64,000 nucleotides of DNA from NCBI GenBank assembly GCA_945859605.1, contig OX243811.1, forward strand, positions 51,783,898 through 51,847,897, given 5' to 3'. The notes under the pieces are model-generated. The model searched no databases, was not told where the DNA came from, and worked only from the letters and a program-made list of their open reading frames with translations. A program made the translations under genes and the position numbers. Shown piece by piece: positions 11,691-22,683 of this stretch (its first letter is position 1; every line of letters starts with the position of its first letter). Source of the stretch: Lumbricus rubellus. Its lineage: Eukaryota > Annelida > Clitellata > Crassiclitellata > Lumbricidae.

Positions 11691-13144
11691 TGTAGCGGAC
11701 CAGGGGTTGGGCGAAAACACCAGGAGCCGAGTACCAACCCCAGTCGTCAAAGGTACCCTCAGTCAGTCCGCGCAGTACGGCCTTGGCTGTAGACCAAGGA
11801 CTAGCCGGCTAGGCTTAAACACATTTAGTGAAGAAACCACGATGATCATGTAGAATTCACAGCACCAGCAATTTATTGCGTCACAATCGCTATAGCACTT
11901 CAAGAACGAACTGTTTGTGTCAATTTCTACAGCGCAGGGATTAGAGTTCGTGCGCCGATGCAGCAGTTTATGTAGCGCCAGAGTTCGTGCAGCAGTTTAT
12001 GTAGCGCCAGAGTTCGTGCAGCAGTTTATGTAGCGCCAGAGTTCGTGCAGCAGTTTATGTAGCGCCAGAGTTTGTACGTCGACAGAGCTCACAGCGGACT
12101 ATAACGCCTGCGTGAATGGACGGAGTAGATACGAAGCGTTCAGGAGTCGAACCGGCGTCGTTAGGCACAGCAGGCAATAACGCCTGCGTGAATGGACGGA
12201 GTAGATTCGCGGTGGTCAGGATTCGAACCGGCGTCGTCAGGTTCCGGTGACTTCTGTAGCGCCAGTACAACGGACTCAGTAGCAAGTGAGTCCCGTCGTC
12301 GGAAGTGATCACAGTAGATTCGCGGCGGTCAGGAATCGAACCGTCGTCGTAGAGCAGGCGGTACGTCGTATCAGCTTCTGCAGCGCCAGGAATCGAACCG
12401 TCGTCGTAGAGCAGACGGTACGTCGTATCAGCTTCTGCAGCGCCAGGATTCGAACCGTCGTCGTAGCAGCTTCGTCCGTCAGCTAGGTTGCGGTAGTCGG
12501 AAACCGCAACCCCAGTCCCGTGAAGGAATACCCGAAGAGGCCGAGTTCAAAGCTCGAGGCTCAGGTTCAGGCTTTACTCCCTTCACAATAGTATCACTCA
12601 ACAAACGTTTTACCGTCCGTCAAGCCAGATCATTTAGCCTGACTACTACGCGGTTTAGGCGTTCTTCACCAGGCCATTCGTCTGCGTGGAAGCACGGCAG
12701 AACCTCTCCTTATATACACTGCAAGCGTAGGCCGGGCAGGAGCTTAGCCTAGCAATGGCTGGCCTAAGGGGGCGGCAATGTCTGAGCCAGCAATGGCTGA
12801 GCCGGCAATGGCTGGCCTAAGGGGGCGGCAATGGCTGAGCTAGCAATGGCTGAGCCGGCAATGGCTGGCCTAAGGGGGCGGCAATGTCTGAGCTAGCAAT
12901 GGCTGAGCCGGCAATGGCCGAGTCAGCAATGGCTGGCCTAAGGGGGCGGCAATGGCTGAGCTAGCAATGGCTGAGCTAGCAATGGCCGAGTCAGCAATGG
13001 CTGAGTCAGCAATGGCTGAGTCAGCAATGGCTGACCAACAGGCAGAGACAAGCAAACGGACAGGCAAGCAGACAGCAGCAGCAGCAAGCAAGCAACAGCA
13101 GCAGCAGCAGCAGCAAGCAAACAGCCCGTAGCAATATTTCAACA
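11691..13144 (-). repeat. 3' LTR of the Gypsy element (1454 bp)
   Basis: It begins TGTTGAAATATT and ends GCTACA on the minus strand, giving the TG...CA termini. A TATATAA box lies at 12710-12716 and an AATAAA signal at 11872-11877, which would place R between about 12685 and 11860. The LTR is full of tandem units: four copies of a 28-base unit containing 'gcagcagtttatgtagcgcc' (11958-12070), repeats around 'aatcgaaccgtcgtcgtaga' (12330-12470), and many 'ggcaatggctgag' units upstream of the TATA box (12745-13030). Confidence 0.93.
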
Positions 13145-13153
13145 CCCCCCCCT
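13145..13153 (-). other. Polypurine tract of the Gypsy element
   Basis: AGGGGGGGG on the minus strand directly abuts the start of the 3' LTR, the expected site for plus-strand DNA priming. Confidence 0.75.
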
Positions 13154-13920
13154 AACGAAAAATCCTCGGTCTCCGAGGAGCAACACCGGGGAAGGGGAGA
13201 GCAATGCCATTAATGAACGATATATGAAAAGCTTAAACTTGGCAAACGAAACAAGTAAAAACGTACATTTACGTAGCGCATATTAATGTACTTTGCGCCA
13301 CGTAAACAAATAATACCCGTCAACGGTGAATTATTAATTAACAGACAGCTGTGGTCCCATAAGGATAGACCACAGAACGGCACCGGACGACACGGATATC
13401 AAATAATCACAACAATATCAATATGTGCAATGTACAAAATGGGCCTACATCTAACATTTTGAGGTAAACGGCAGCGTAACAGAAAAATACCGTATTGCCC
13501 TCACAAATCCTGACAATCAGGTCCCAGACCCACCTGAACAAATAAGTCAGACAGTATTATCGTTCGGTCAATAGAAGTCGCGAATTGAACCAACCGACAT
13601 TGACAATAATCACAATAATAAATCAGACAAGCGACATAAACTCAGACTGTGTGATCAAAATTAAACAGAAAAGTACCCTTTTGGGTCGGCCAAACCCGGA
13701 CAATTAAGTCCAGATTAAATTGTGCCACATAGTGGTCCACAATTTCAATAATTCTTTTCTCTTCGGGTACGAAGTGCAAGTCGTGCACAACCCCCGTTCT
13801 GTTCTCTTTTTTTTTTTTTTGGGTGCGGAGTGCCGTTTGTGCACAACCCCCGTTCTCTGCTCTTTTGTTTTTTTTTTCTGTTTCGGGTACGAAATGCGAG
13901 GTGCGCATAACCCCCTTCTT

Positions 13921-13994
<74 letters not shown>

Positions 13995-14896
13995 CAGCGA
14001 TGTCCATGATTGCGAGGAGTTATGCAAAACAATCAGTTAAGAATAAAAATGATAGCCAGGCACGGCTGAAAATAATATTAAAAAAACAGAGGCCAGGCAC
14101 GGCTTGTAATTATAAAAATAACTAACTGTTATAAGCATAAGCATACAATGCTCGACACAATAAAATGCACGAGACACATAAGAATTCTCCAATGCACAAA
14201 ATCAACGTACGAAATTAATATAGCCTACAAACCTAAACCATCAATATGCACAAAGCCACCTACGAGAGACTGTCCTCTAAACACATTAATTCCTGCTCTG
14301 GCACCAATATCAAAAACGAACATAGCGTGACCTATTTACTGATCTATCAAAGCGAAGCCTGCGTGCAAATAATCGCGAATAATTTTGCGATTAATTAAAC
14401 GATTAACACTCAGTAAGACAACAGAATCTCATGCAGCTAACCACGAATAACCACACGATTAATCAACCGATTTACACGAAGCATTAGGCCTATAACAGTC
14501 CATCTGAGGACAGATAAAAAAATAATAATACTGCATTTCTACAATAGAACTGCTCGTAAAAATGGTGCTGTTCACAATAAAAGCGTTTTCTTTCCACAAT
14601 AAAAATGAAAATGCTTCTTTTTCCAATAAAAACGAAATGGTTCCTGTTTACTAAAAAGATGATTAATTTCTTAATAAAAAGAAAAGGGTTCCTTTCACAA
14701 TTTGAAATAATGCGTCCTTCTCTTGCTGCAAAAATGATACTCTCGCAATAAAATTTTGCCTCTTTAAAGAATAAAAGTATCCCCCCCCCCCCATTTTTTG
14801 GCGATAAAAGAAAAGGCCTTTAGCCAAAAATGGGAATCTTTTAACGTCATTCACTCACAACATCCTGCGTCGTCGTGCGCGGAACCTGCACGCCGT
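13154..14896 (-). other. Gypsy 3' untranslated region between pol and 3' LTR
   Basis: This 1.7 kb internal part has no domain-bearing frame. It contains three tandem copies of a unit including 'gtgcacaacccccgttct' (about 13765-13920), each followed by a T run, the last expanded to about 72 T (poly-A on the sense strand). The open frames here are lysine or phenylalanine runs produced by the homopolymer. Confidence 0.6.
13919..13992. repeat. Poly(T) tract of about 72 bases
   Basis: Nearly pure T run inside the 3' untranslated part of the Gypsy element. It is the third and longest of three T runs that follow tandem 40-60-base units. Its exact length is unreliable by nature. Confidence 0.9.
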
Positions 14897-17800
14897 CTAC
14901 TGGAACCGGACTGGTCGACGAGTGGTACGGTGAGGTCGACCGGGACCAACCACTGCTTCGTCGGAATTTTCGTCGTGCAAACTTTCTTCGGTTCCAGACG
15001 CTCTGTTCCTCGATTGATCAACCGCCGGAAGAGCTGCGCCGTCGATGACTTCACCATGTCGATCTCTGGAAGTTGCTCGCTCCGCAGTCGGCTCGCTCCA
15101 CTCTCCTTTCGTTCTCCCGTAGCAGTGGCGAAGTTTATCAACGTGTGATACGAAGGGCTTGGCCTTCGGCGACTTTTGGAGAAGGTAGTTGACGGGACCG
15201 CACGCCCGCACAATCCGGAATGGACCCGTGAAGTTACGTTGAAACTTCGGGCTGCGTCCGACGAACTTCCGTGGGCTGAAGTAGTAGACCCAGTCACCTT
15301 CCTCGAACTTTGCAGGGCGCACTCGCAAGTCGTAGTTGTGCTTGCGTCTCTCGGCGCTCTTCTTGAGGCTTTTCCGCGCAGTGCCGTACGCCTTCTCGAA
15401 TTTCTCCGCCAGGTCGGCCACGTAGGTCGAATAGGTGAGTCCACCCTCGTCGGTTCCTTCGGGCGGTCCATAAACGAGGTCCAGCGGTGCCCGGTTCTCT
15501 TTTCCGAAGACCAGGTAGTTTGGCGAGAAACCCGTTACGTCGTGGATCGAGGCGCGGTAGGCTGCCGCCACGTATGGGAGATGCTCGTCCCAGTCTCGCT
15601 GATTTTCGCTCACCACTTTCCCCAACATCGAGTTGAGCGTTCGGTGGTACCTCTCAATCATACCGTTGCTCTGCGGTCGATAGCTCGACGTCCGGACCTT
15701 GTCCACCTCCAAGAGTCGACACATTTCCTGGAACACATGTCCCTCGAAGTTCCTCCCTTGGTCCGTCAGAATCTGGAGCGGCGCCCCATAACGGACGACG
15801 ATCGTTTCCACTAACGCCTTGGCCACCGTGGTTGCCTCCTGATTGGCCATCGGAACAGCTTCGGCGAACTTTGAGAAGTTGTCCATCATGGTCAGAATGT
15901 AGACGTTCCCCTTCTTGCTTCTCGGATGCGGGCCCGTAACGTCCACGCTCACTCGCTCCCACGGCTCTCCACAGGTCATGGGCTGCAAAGGGCCTTGTCT
16001 TTGCAGCGCGCCCCGTCGGTACCGGCAGCATCCGTCGCAGTGTCGACAGAACCTCTTTACGTCTCCGGACCATCCGACCCAATAGGCACGTCTTCGAACC
16101 TGCCATCGAGTTCGCTTGACTCCCAAGTGTCCACCCGTCATGCCAGTATGCGCCAGCCTCAAGTAGTTTTCTCGAAGATCCTTTGGCACGAGTACTTGTT
16201 CCAGTTCGTCCGGCGTCCGTCGGTAGATCACATCATCTTTCACGTACAACGCGTCCCGCTGGTGCCAATAGACCTTAACGGCCTCCTCCTCCTGCAGAAT
16301 TTCTTGCAGGCTCGGCATCCCTTCGCTCAGCCAGGATCTCACCAGGCTCAAGACGGAGTCTTCTTTCTGCGATTTCCCGATGTCAGTCGTGCCGTCATTC
16401 TCCGTTGAGACCTCGATTACCTCTCGCACGAAGTGGTCCGTTACATCAGCTTCCTCCCAATGGCACTGTCGGCACGGCTTCCTGGACAAGGCGTCGGCGT
16501 TTCCATGCTTGCGTCCCGGTCGATGCAGTATAACGAAGTCAAACTCGGCTAACTTCTCTAGCCATCGTCCTTGTTGACCAATCGGGTCCGGAGTGTGCTG
16601 CAGCCATCTCAACGCGGCGTGGTCCGTTCTGAGGGTAAACCGCCTACCCAACAGGTACTGACGAAAGACTTGGGTGAAGTTTACCACGGCCAGCAATTCC
16701 TTTCGGGTAACGCAGTAATTGCGCTCGGCCGCAGAAAACAACCGACTACCATATGCAATCACCCGTTCTTCGCCGTCGATATTCTGGGAAAGTACCCCAC
16801 CAATTCCGACGTCAGAGGCATCGCAGTCCAGAGTGTAAGCAGCGTCATCAACCGGTAGACTAAGTACAGGAGCCATGGTCAGCGCTTCCTTCAACCGGTC
16901 GAAAGCATCCTGGCAGTCGTCTCCCCACAGAAAAGGCTGGTCCTTCCTCGTCAAAGCAAACAGAGGAGCGGCGACCAAAGAGAAACCCCGAATGAATTTA
17001 CGGTAATAGGAGCACAATCCTACAAAAGCCCGTACCTCCTTTAAGCATCTGGGCGTAAGCCACTCGGTTACCGCCTGTACTTTGGATGGATCAACAGATA
17101 TCCCGTCAGCAGTCACAATATGTCCAAGAAAGGATACCGTGCGTCTGAACAGATGGCATTTGCTAGGCTTCAGTTTCAAATTAGCATCTTTAAGCCTCGC
17201 AAAAACTTGACCCAATCTGTCCAAGTGCTGTTCCGCAGTACTGCTAAAGATGATGACATCGTCCAAGTACACAAGACATAATTCAAAGTTCAACCCAGAG
17301 AAAACGATATCCATAAGCCGCTGGAAGGTAGCCGGGGCGTTACATAAGCCGAAAGGCATGACCCGCCACCGAAAAGTCCCTCGCCGAGTGATAAAAGCAG
17401 TCTTATCGGAGTCACCTGGATTCATCATGACCTGATGGTACCCGCTGCGCAAGTCCAAAGTGCTGAACCACCCAGCGCCCGACAAAGCGTCAAGACAGGC
17501 ATCAATTCTAGGAAGAGGGTAAGAATCCTTCCGAGTCAAATTGTTCAGTTTCCGGTAATCAATGCAAAACCTCAAGGAACCGTCTTTCTTCTTAGCGAGG
17601 ACCACATTAGCCGCCCACTCACTAACAGCAGGCTCAACCACACCAGTAGCCAACATTTGGTCCAGTTGTGCGTCAATAGCAGCCTGATACGGAAGCGGTT
17701 GTCTACGCAAAGGTTGTCTCACCGGACGAGAGTCTCCAGTATCAATTCGATGCTGAGAAATCATAGTCCTCCCCAAGTCATGGTCAGTGGTCGAGAAAAT

Positions 17801-19768
17801 ACATTCGTATTCGACCAATAAGTCCTTCAGTCGTCCCTTCACATCGGCCGGAACATCCTCAGAGATTTCGTCCATTAGCTTTCCGACCAAAGAGTCGTCG
17901 TCAGCAGTACCCGTCTGTCTCTCGTTATCTTCCTCCACCTTTACGGGGTGTAAGTCTCCTAACAGTTGGTTAGTTGTCAACAGGGCAGGCTGTTCAGTCA
18001 AGTTCACCACACGAATAAAAGCATTATCAGCATCGTCCCCCAACACAACCCTGGCAACATGCAACCCAGGCTGGATCTCTTTAGACTCAGTCATCCAGGC
18101 TTGTGCGGAGGTCGTCAAATCACGATACTGAGTCTTACACGGTATATCACATTGAGAACGAGGAAGAACAGTTGTCTCGTCGGCAACCATAACCCTGCGA
18201 CACCAAAGCGAGCCATTGCCCTTAACCAAAGGAATGCGGCGTCGACCAATAAAAAGTGCACCCTGTCCAAAACCTAAGCGACAACGATGCTGCCTCAACC
18301 AGTCCATGCCAAGCATTGGTTCACCAATCTGATCAGACACAAGAAAACTAGTGGCAATGGAGAACCCTTTAGAAATCTTAATCGGAGCATCAATCTGACC
18401 CAAGACTCTAATCTGCGTCCCATTAGCAGCCAAAAGAATGCGATTACTAGGCTGGAGCGGCAAACCATCAACATCAGCAGAGGGAACCAGGCTTACCTCC
18501 GACCCAGTGTCCACTAGGCAAGTTCTTTGCTGTCCGTTGATCGTTCCACGGATGTAGATCGCGTTGTTTGTCACACCCGATGCTCGGTCTCTCGTTGTAT
18601 GGTTCGTGACGGTTGTTCCGTTCTGTCCCGACGTCGGTGGGTCAGAGGTGCGTGCGTCGTCACTTCGGTTGGAGAATTGTTGGCGCTGGCGACACCGGCG
18701 AGCCACGTGGCCCACCTGTCCACAGCTGAAGCAGGTTATCCCGCGTCCGGGACCACCTGAAGCGTTTCCTCGAGGCGGAGACGGAGGAGTAGGAACGGTA
18801 GATGGAACCGTCCGAGGAGCAGTCGGTTCAGCGTCGAAACTCGTCCGATGCGAGCTTCGGAGTTCGTCCAGCTGTCGGCAGATCCTCCCTTCCATGTCCT
18901 GTTGCCACTTACGTTGCGAGGCGAAAAAGCTGTCCAGTTGAGACTGGAGCTGTCCACCGGCGTCGACTTCTTGAGACCCTCGCACTCGGTTGGCAGGTCT
19001 CCGACGATCTTCCATGTCCGACGTCTGTTGATACGCGGACAGGCGTAGAGCGGTTCGATACGCCTCGTCGATGGTCTTCGGTTCCCGTTCTCTCACCTTG
19101 AGAGACAGCTCCCGGTCGCGGATTGCTTCCAGGAAAGCGTCCTTCGCGAGAATTTCCGTCGTTTCGTTGGACGGGACCGGGTAGGCAAGGACGACGAGTC
19201 TCCGGATGTCGTGCAGCAAGTCGCCGAGAGTTTCGTCCGCTCTCTGCCGACGGTAGTAGAGCTGCGCTCGGAAGGTCTCAGCTTGACCCTCCGACCCGTA
19301 GCGTTGGCGTAGTCTGACGACGAGCTGTTCGTACGTGACTTCGGTGCTGGCTCCGAAGTCCCAGAGTAGCTGCGTTGCCGCCCTCTCTAAGGAACAGCGG
19401 AGGAAGTCGACTTTATCGGCTGCAGTCCATCGGTTGTGCCTTGCGCACACGTCGAATTGTGCCAGGAATGACTCGAGGGATCCAGTTCCGTCGAATTTTC
19501 CGGGCTTCATGGGATTCTTCTTTTCAGCGACCAAGCGACTGACGTTCTCCATGACCTTCGATTCCAGTCTGCTCTCGTCCCTTTCCGCAATCAGCACGGT
19601 TTTGCGATCCTTCTTCGGCGTGTCGTCGAAGTCAATTTTCTCGAGGAATCGGCTGGACTCGACCTCGTAGTCGACCAAGAGGTCCCTTCCTCGTCCTGCG
19701 GCGGTTGTAGAAGTCGTTGGGAAGCCAGCGGCGTATCCGTCCATGTCTCCGATCAGAGGACTCCACAT
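14897..19768 (-). CDS. Gypsy gag-pol polyprotein (1623 aa), intact
   Basis: Single frame with no internal stop. Gag covers roughly residues 1-380 and ends with a CCHC zinc knuckle (CFSCGQVGHVARRC, 346-359). The aspartic protease has LVDTGS (418-423). Reverse transcriptase runs about 690-880, with FCIDYRKLN, LDLRSGYHQV, FGLCNAPATFQ and the catalytic YLDD (834-837). RNase H has the DCDAS and TRKELLAV stretches (980-1030) and a later TDH. Integrase has an HHCC finger (H1207, H1214, C1241, C1244), the DDE core (VDVTGP, LTDQGRNF, SNGMIERYHRTL) and a GPF-type module (FTGPFRIV, about 1514-1521). Domain order PR-RT-RH-IN identifies Ty3/Gypsy. The start lies 126 bases inside the 5' LTR. Gag and pol share one frame, so no frameshift is needed. 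Confidence 0.95.
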   Translation of the reverse strand: MWSPLIGDMDGYAAGFPTTSTTAAGRGRDLLVDYEVESSRFLEKIDFDDTPKKDRKTVLIAERDESRLESKVMENVSRLVAEKKNPMKPGKFDGTGSLESFLAQFDVCARHNRWTAADKVDFLRCSLERAATQLLWDFGASTEVTYEQLVVRLRQRYGSEGQAETFRAQLYYRRQRADETLGDLLHDIRRLVVLAYPVPSNETTEILAKDAFLEAIRDRELSLKVREREPKTIDEAYRTALRLSAYQQTSDMEDRRRPANRVRGSQEVDAGGQLQSQLDSFFASQRKWQQDMEGRICRQLDELRSSHRTSFDAEPTAPRTVPSTVPTPPSPPRGNASGGPGRGITCFSCGQVGHVARRCRQRQQFSNRSDDARTSDPPTSGQNGTTVTNHTTRDRASGVTNNAIYIRGTINGQQRTCLVDTGSEVSLVPSADVDGLPLQPSNRILLAANGTQIRVLGQIDAPIKISKGFSIATSFLVSDQIGEPMLGMDWLRQHRCRLGFGQGALFIGRRRIPLVKGNGSLWCRRVMVADETTVLPRSQCDIPCKTQYRDLTTSAQAWMTESKEIQPGLHVARVVLGDDADNAFIRVVNLTEQPALLTTNQLLGDLHPVKVEEDNERQTGTADDDSLVGKLMDEISEDVPADVKGRLKDLLVEYECIFSTTDHDLGRTMISQHRIDTGDSRPVRQPLRRQPLPYQAAIDAQLDQMLATGVVEPAVSEWAANVVLAKKKDGSLRFCIDYRKLNNLTRKDSYPLPRIDACLDALSGAGWFSTLDLRSGYHQVMMNPGDSDKTAFITRRGTFRWRVMPFGLCNAPATFQRLMDIVFSGLNFELCLVYLDDVIIFSSTAEQHLDRLGQVFARLKDANLKLKPSKCHLFRRTVSFLGHIVTADGISVDPSKVQAVTEWLTPRCLKEVRAFVGLCSYYRKFIRGFSLVAAPLFALTRKDQPFLWGDDCQDAFDRLKEALTMAPVLSLPVDDAAYTLDCDASDVGIGGVLSQNIDGEERVIAYGSRLFSAAERNYCVTRKELLAVVNFTQVFRQYLLGRRFTLRTDHAALRWLQHTPDPIGQQGRWLEKLAEFDFVILHRPGRKHGNADALSRKPCRQCHWEEADVTDHFVREVIEVSTENDGTTDIGKSQKEDSVLSLVRSWLSEGMPSLQEILQEEEAVKVYWHQRDALYVKDDVIYRRTPDELEQVLVPKDLRENYLRLAHTGMTGGHLGVKRTRWQVRRRAYWVGWSGDVKRFCRHCDGCCRYRRGALQRQGPLQPMTCGEPWERVSVDVTGPHPRSKKGNVYILTMMDNFSKFAEAVPMANQEATTVAKALVETIVVRYGAPLQILTDQGRNFEGHVFQEMCRLLEVDKVRTSSYRPQSNGMIERYHRTLNSMLGKVVSENQRDWDEHLPYVAAAYRASIHDVTGFSPNYLVFGKENRAPLDLVYGPPEGTDEGGLTYSTYVADLAEKFEKAYGTARKSLKKSAERRKHNYDLRVRPAKFEEGDWVYYFSPRKFVGRSPKFQRNFTGPFRIVRACGPVNYLLQKSPKAKPFVSHVDKLRHCYGRTKGEWSEPTAERATSRDRHGEVIDGAALPAVDQSRNRASGTEESLHDENSDEAVVGPGRPHRTTRRPVRFQ

Positions 19769-19873
19769 TGTCGCCGTTCCGTCGAAATTCTCACCAGTTC
19801 GTAGAAGTGCAGCGAATCCTTCAAAACCACTTCCTCGGAATCAGCTTGAAGCGGTGCAGAGTTTTTCCAGTCA

Positions 19874-19891
19874 CCCCACTTCTCGGGACCA
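19874..19891 (-). other. Primer-binding site of the Gypsy element
   Basis: Three bases inside the 5' LTR the minus strand reads TGGTCCCGAGAAGTGGGG. The initial TGG pairs with the CCA end of a tRNA, the usual minus-strand primer. I did not identify which tRNA. Confidence 0.65.
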
Positions 19892-19894
19892 GTT

Positions 19895-21348
19895 TGTAGC
19901 GGACCAGGGGTTGGGCGAAAACACCAGGAGCCGAGTACCAACCCCAGTCGTCAAAGGTACCCTCAGTCAGTCCGCGCAGTACGGCCTTGGCTGTAGACCA
20001 AGGACTAGCCGGCTAGGCTTAAACACATTTAGTGAAGAAACCACGATGATCATGTAGAATTCACAGCACCAGCAATTTATTGCGTCACAATCGCTATAGC
20101 ACTTCAAGAACGAACTGTTTGTGTCAATTTCTACAGCGCAGGGATTAGAGTTCGTGCGCCGATGCAGCAGTTTATGTAGCGCCAGAGTTCGTGCAGCAGT
20201 TTATGTAGCGCCAGAGTTCGTGCAGCAGTTTATGTAGCGCCAGAGTTCGTGCAGCAGTTTATGTAGCGCCAGAGTTTGTACGTCGACAGAGCTCACAGCG
20301 GACTATAACGCCTGCGTGAATGGACGGAGTAGATACGAAGCGTTCAGGAGTCGAACCGGCGTCGTTAGGCACAGCAGGCAATAACGCCTGCGTGAATGGA
20401 CGGAGTAGATTCGCGGTGGTCAGGATTCGAACCGGCGTCGTCAGGTTCCGGTGACTTCTGTAGCGCCAGTACAACGGACTCAGTAGCAAGTGAGTCCCGT
20501 CGTCGGAAGTGATCACAGTAGATTCGCGGCGGTCAGGAATCGAACCGTCGTCGTAGAGCAGGCGGTACGTCGTATCAGCTTCTGCAGCGCCAGGAATCGA
20601 ACCGTCGTCGTAGAGCAGACGGTACGTCGTATCAGCTTCTGCAGCGCCAGGATTCGAACCGTCGTCGTAGCAGCTTCGTCCGTCAGCTAGGTTGCGGTAG
20701 TCGGAAACCGCAACCCCAGTCCCGTGAAGGAATACCCGAAGAGGCCGAGTTCAAAGCTCGAGGCTCAGGTTCAGGCTTTACTCCCTTCACAATAGTATCA
20801 CTCAACAAACGTTTTACCGTCCGTCAAGCCAGATCATTTAGCCTGACTACTACGCGGTTTAGGCGTTCTTCACCAGGCCATTCGTCTGCGTGGAAGCACG
20901 GCAGAACCTCTCCTTATATACACTGCAAGCGTAGGCCGGGCAGGAGCTTAGCCTAGCAATGGCTGGCCTAAGGGGGCGGCAATGTCTGAGCCAGCAATGG
21001 CTGAGCCGGCAATGGCTGGCCTAAGGGGGCGGCAATGGCTGAGCTAGCAATGGCTGAGCCGGCAATGGCTGGCCTAAGGGGGCGGCAATGTCTGAGCTAG
21101 CAATGGCTGAGCCGGCAATGGCCGAGTCAGCAATGGCTGGCCTAAGGGGGCGGCAATGGCTGAGCTAGCAATGGCTGAGCTAGCAATGGCCGAGTCAGCA
21201 ATGGCTGAGTCAGCAATGGCTGAGTCAGCAATGGCTGACCAACAGGCAGAGACAAGCAAACGGACAGGCAAGCAGACAGCAGCAGCAGCAAGCAAGCAAC
21301 AGCAGCAGCAGCAGCAGCAAGCAAACAGCCCGTAGCAATATTTCAACA
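19895..21348 (-). repeat. 5' LTR of the Gypsy element (1454 bp)
   Basis: Same length and order as the other LTR, at a constant offset of 8204 bases; all segments compared by eye are identical. The TATA box is at 20914-20920, and transcription would start about 25-30 bases to its left on the minus strand. The tandem 'ggcaatggctgag' units to the right of it lie in the U3 promoter region. Confidence 0.94.
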
Positions 21349-22679
21349 ATATGTATACCTACTTTCTTGAACTAGGCCTATGAGAACGGGTGGCGACACG
21401 TACGGCCCACATCCTAACTCAAATAGCAAACCTTTTATGCAGCAATGCGGTTCAAGCCATAAGAACAACAGAGCCATCTTGAATAGCAGAGTAAAGAAAT
21501 CCACAACCTGGAATGGATAGCACTGGCACACAGAGCTTCAGGGCTTTTTAACGTGCAGTTGTACACAAAATGTGCAGTTCTAAATGGATTTGTGCAGTTG
21601 TAGAAGCACTTATGTACAGTTAAAACTAGCAAAAAAGGTCATTTTCCTCCGATTGGATGTAATTTACCACGTATGATGGGAATCATGGGATGGAAAAGAT
21701 GAAGTTGTGCAGTTTTTAAAATTCCTTTAAAAAGCCCTGCAGAGCTCCCTGAGATAAAACAGAGTTTGACCTGCTAGGGAATTATGCAGCCAGCACAGCT
21801 CCTCCTGTAAAAAACTTGATATTTGCTTGAACTTTGGTGACAGGCAAGACGCAGCATTAAGGACAGATTTTGCAGGTATAAGGACAGATTAATGCGTGAT
21901 ATGTATGAATGAATGTATGTATGTACATGTATGTATGTGATTGTATGTATGTATGTATGTATGTATGTATGTATGTATGTATGTATGTATGTATGTATGT
22001 ATGTATGTATGTATGTATGTATGAAGACACTGAATGATGATTATATAGCACCTTTCAAGTAGCTGACAAAAGTGCCACACACATGGCTATCTGACTGATC
22101 GAAACAAATTGAACAATTGATCTATACACTAGCATATCTAATGCCTACATTATTTCGGCAAATCGAACGATATTAAAGTTTATGCATTATGTGACAATCA
22201 CCTGCATGAGAAGTTGTGACAAAACTCTATGACTATTCATCACATGTAATTCGTTAAACAAAAACCAACTTCCATTTGACGATTCACTGAACTTGATTCA
22301 TACAAAATTAATTGATCCAAATCAAAGATTGTCTCAGCTTTATTAGCTATGGACTAGTAATGATAGTTGTCTCATCTCTAAAACGAATAATAATACTCAT
22401 AATCAGCATAAATATGCTGGTATTTGTGTAAGCACTTCAAAATCTTACAAACAATATCAAGAACAAAATTCATATGTACAAGAAGTCAGTAAATATTACA
22501 TATTTACTACTGCAAGTCTGCAAATGTGAGGACATCCTTAAAAAGTAATCACCATTTAAATATATTGGCTACAAGGTTGGAGTATCTGTTGTGTCACAAC
22601 TCTTGCTGTGTTATTCTATTCACACAAGTTTACAGCAAAGGCATTCGTAACCAGAGTTACGTAGCAGTTGAGCCTTCAC
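21349..22679. other. Intergenic DNA right of the Gypsy element
   Basis: No exon is seen. It contains the TATG microsatellite (21900-22023) and otherwise AT-rich unique-looking sequence. Part may be 3' UTR of the phosphotransferase gene. Confidence 0.4.
21900..22023. repeat. TATG/ATGT tetranucleotide microsatellite
   Basis: About 30 near-perfect copies of the ATGT unit, interrupted near its left end. Open frames reading THTYI repeats across it are artefacts of the repeat. Confidence 0.93.
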
Positions 22680-22683
22680 CCCC

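Larger units (their letters stand above)
11691..21348 (-). mobile_element. Complete Ty3/Gypsy LTR retrotransposon (9658 bp)
   Basis: The element is bounded by two direct LTRs of equal length and contains one long gag-pol frame on the minus strand, a primer-binding site next to the right (5') LTR and a polypurine tract next to the left (3') LTR. The flanks share ATAT (11687-11690 and 21349-21352), a 4-bp target duplication. No envelope frame is seen between pol and the 3' LTR. Every structural part for self-mobilisation is present and the LTRs look identical, so the insertion should be recent. It lies between the tetraspanin and phosphotransferase genes. Confidence 0.95.

Noticed and set aside
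12055..13145. Open frames inside the LTR, repeated identically at 20259-21349
   Set aside because: They follow tandem repeats of the LTR and appear twice because the LTR does. No protein resemblance.
13642..14125. Open frames of 100-121 residues on both strands
   Set aside because: They are lysine or phenylalanine runs from the 72-base T tract and neighbouring short repeats in the Gypsy 3' region, with no domain.
15176..19899. Many plus-strand open frames of 60-212 residues across the Gypsy body
   Set aside because: They are antisense shadows of the intact minus-strand gag-pol frame.
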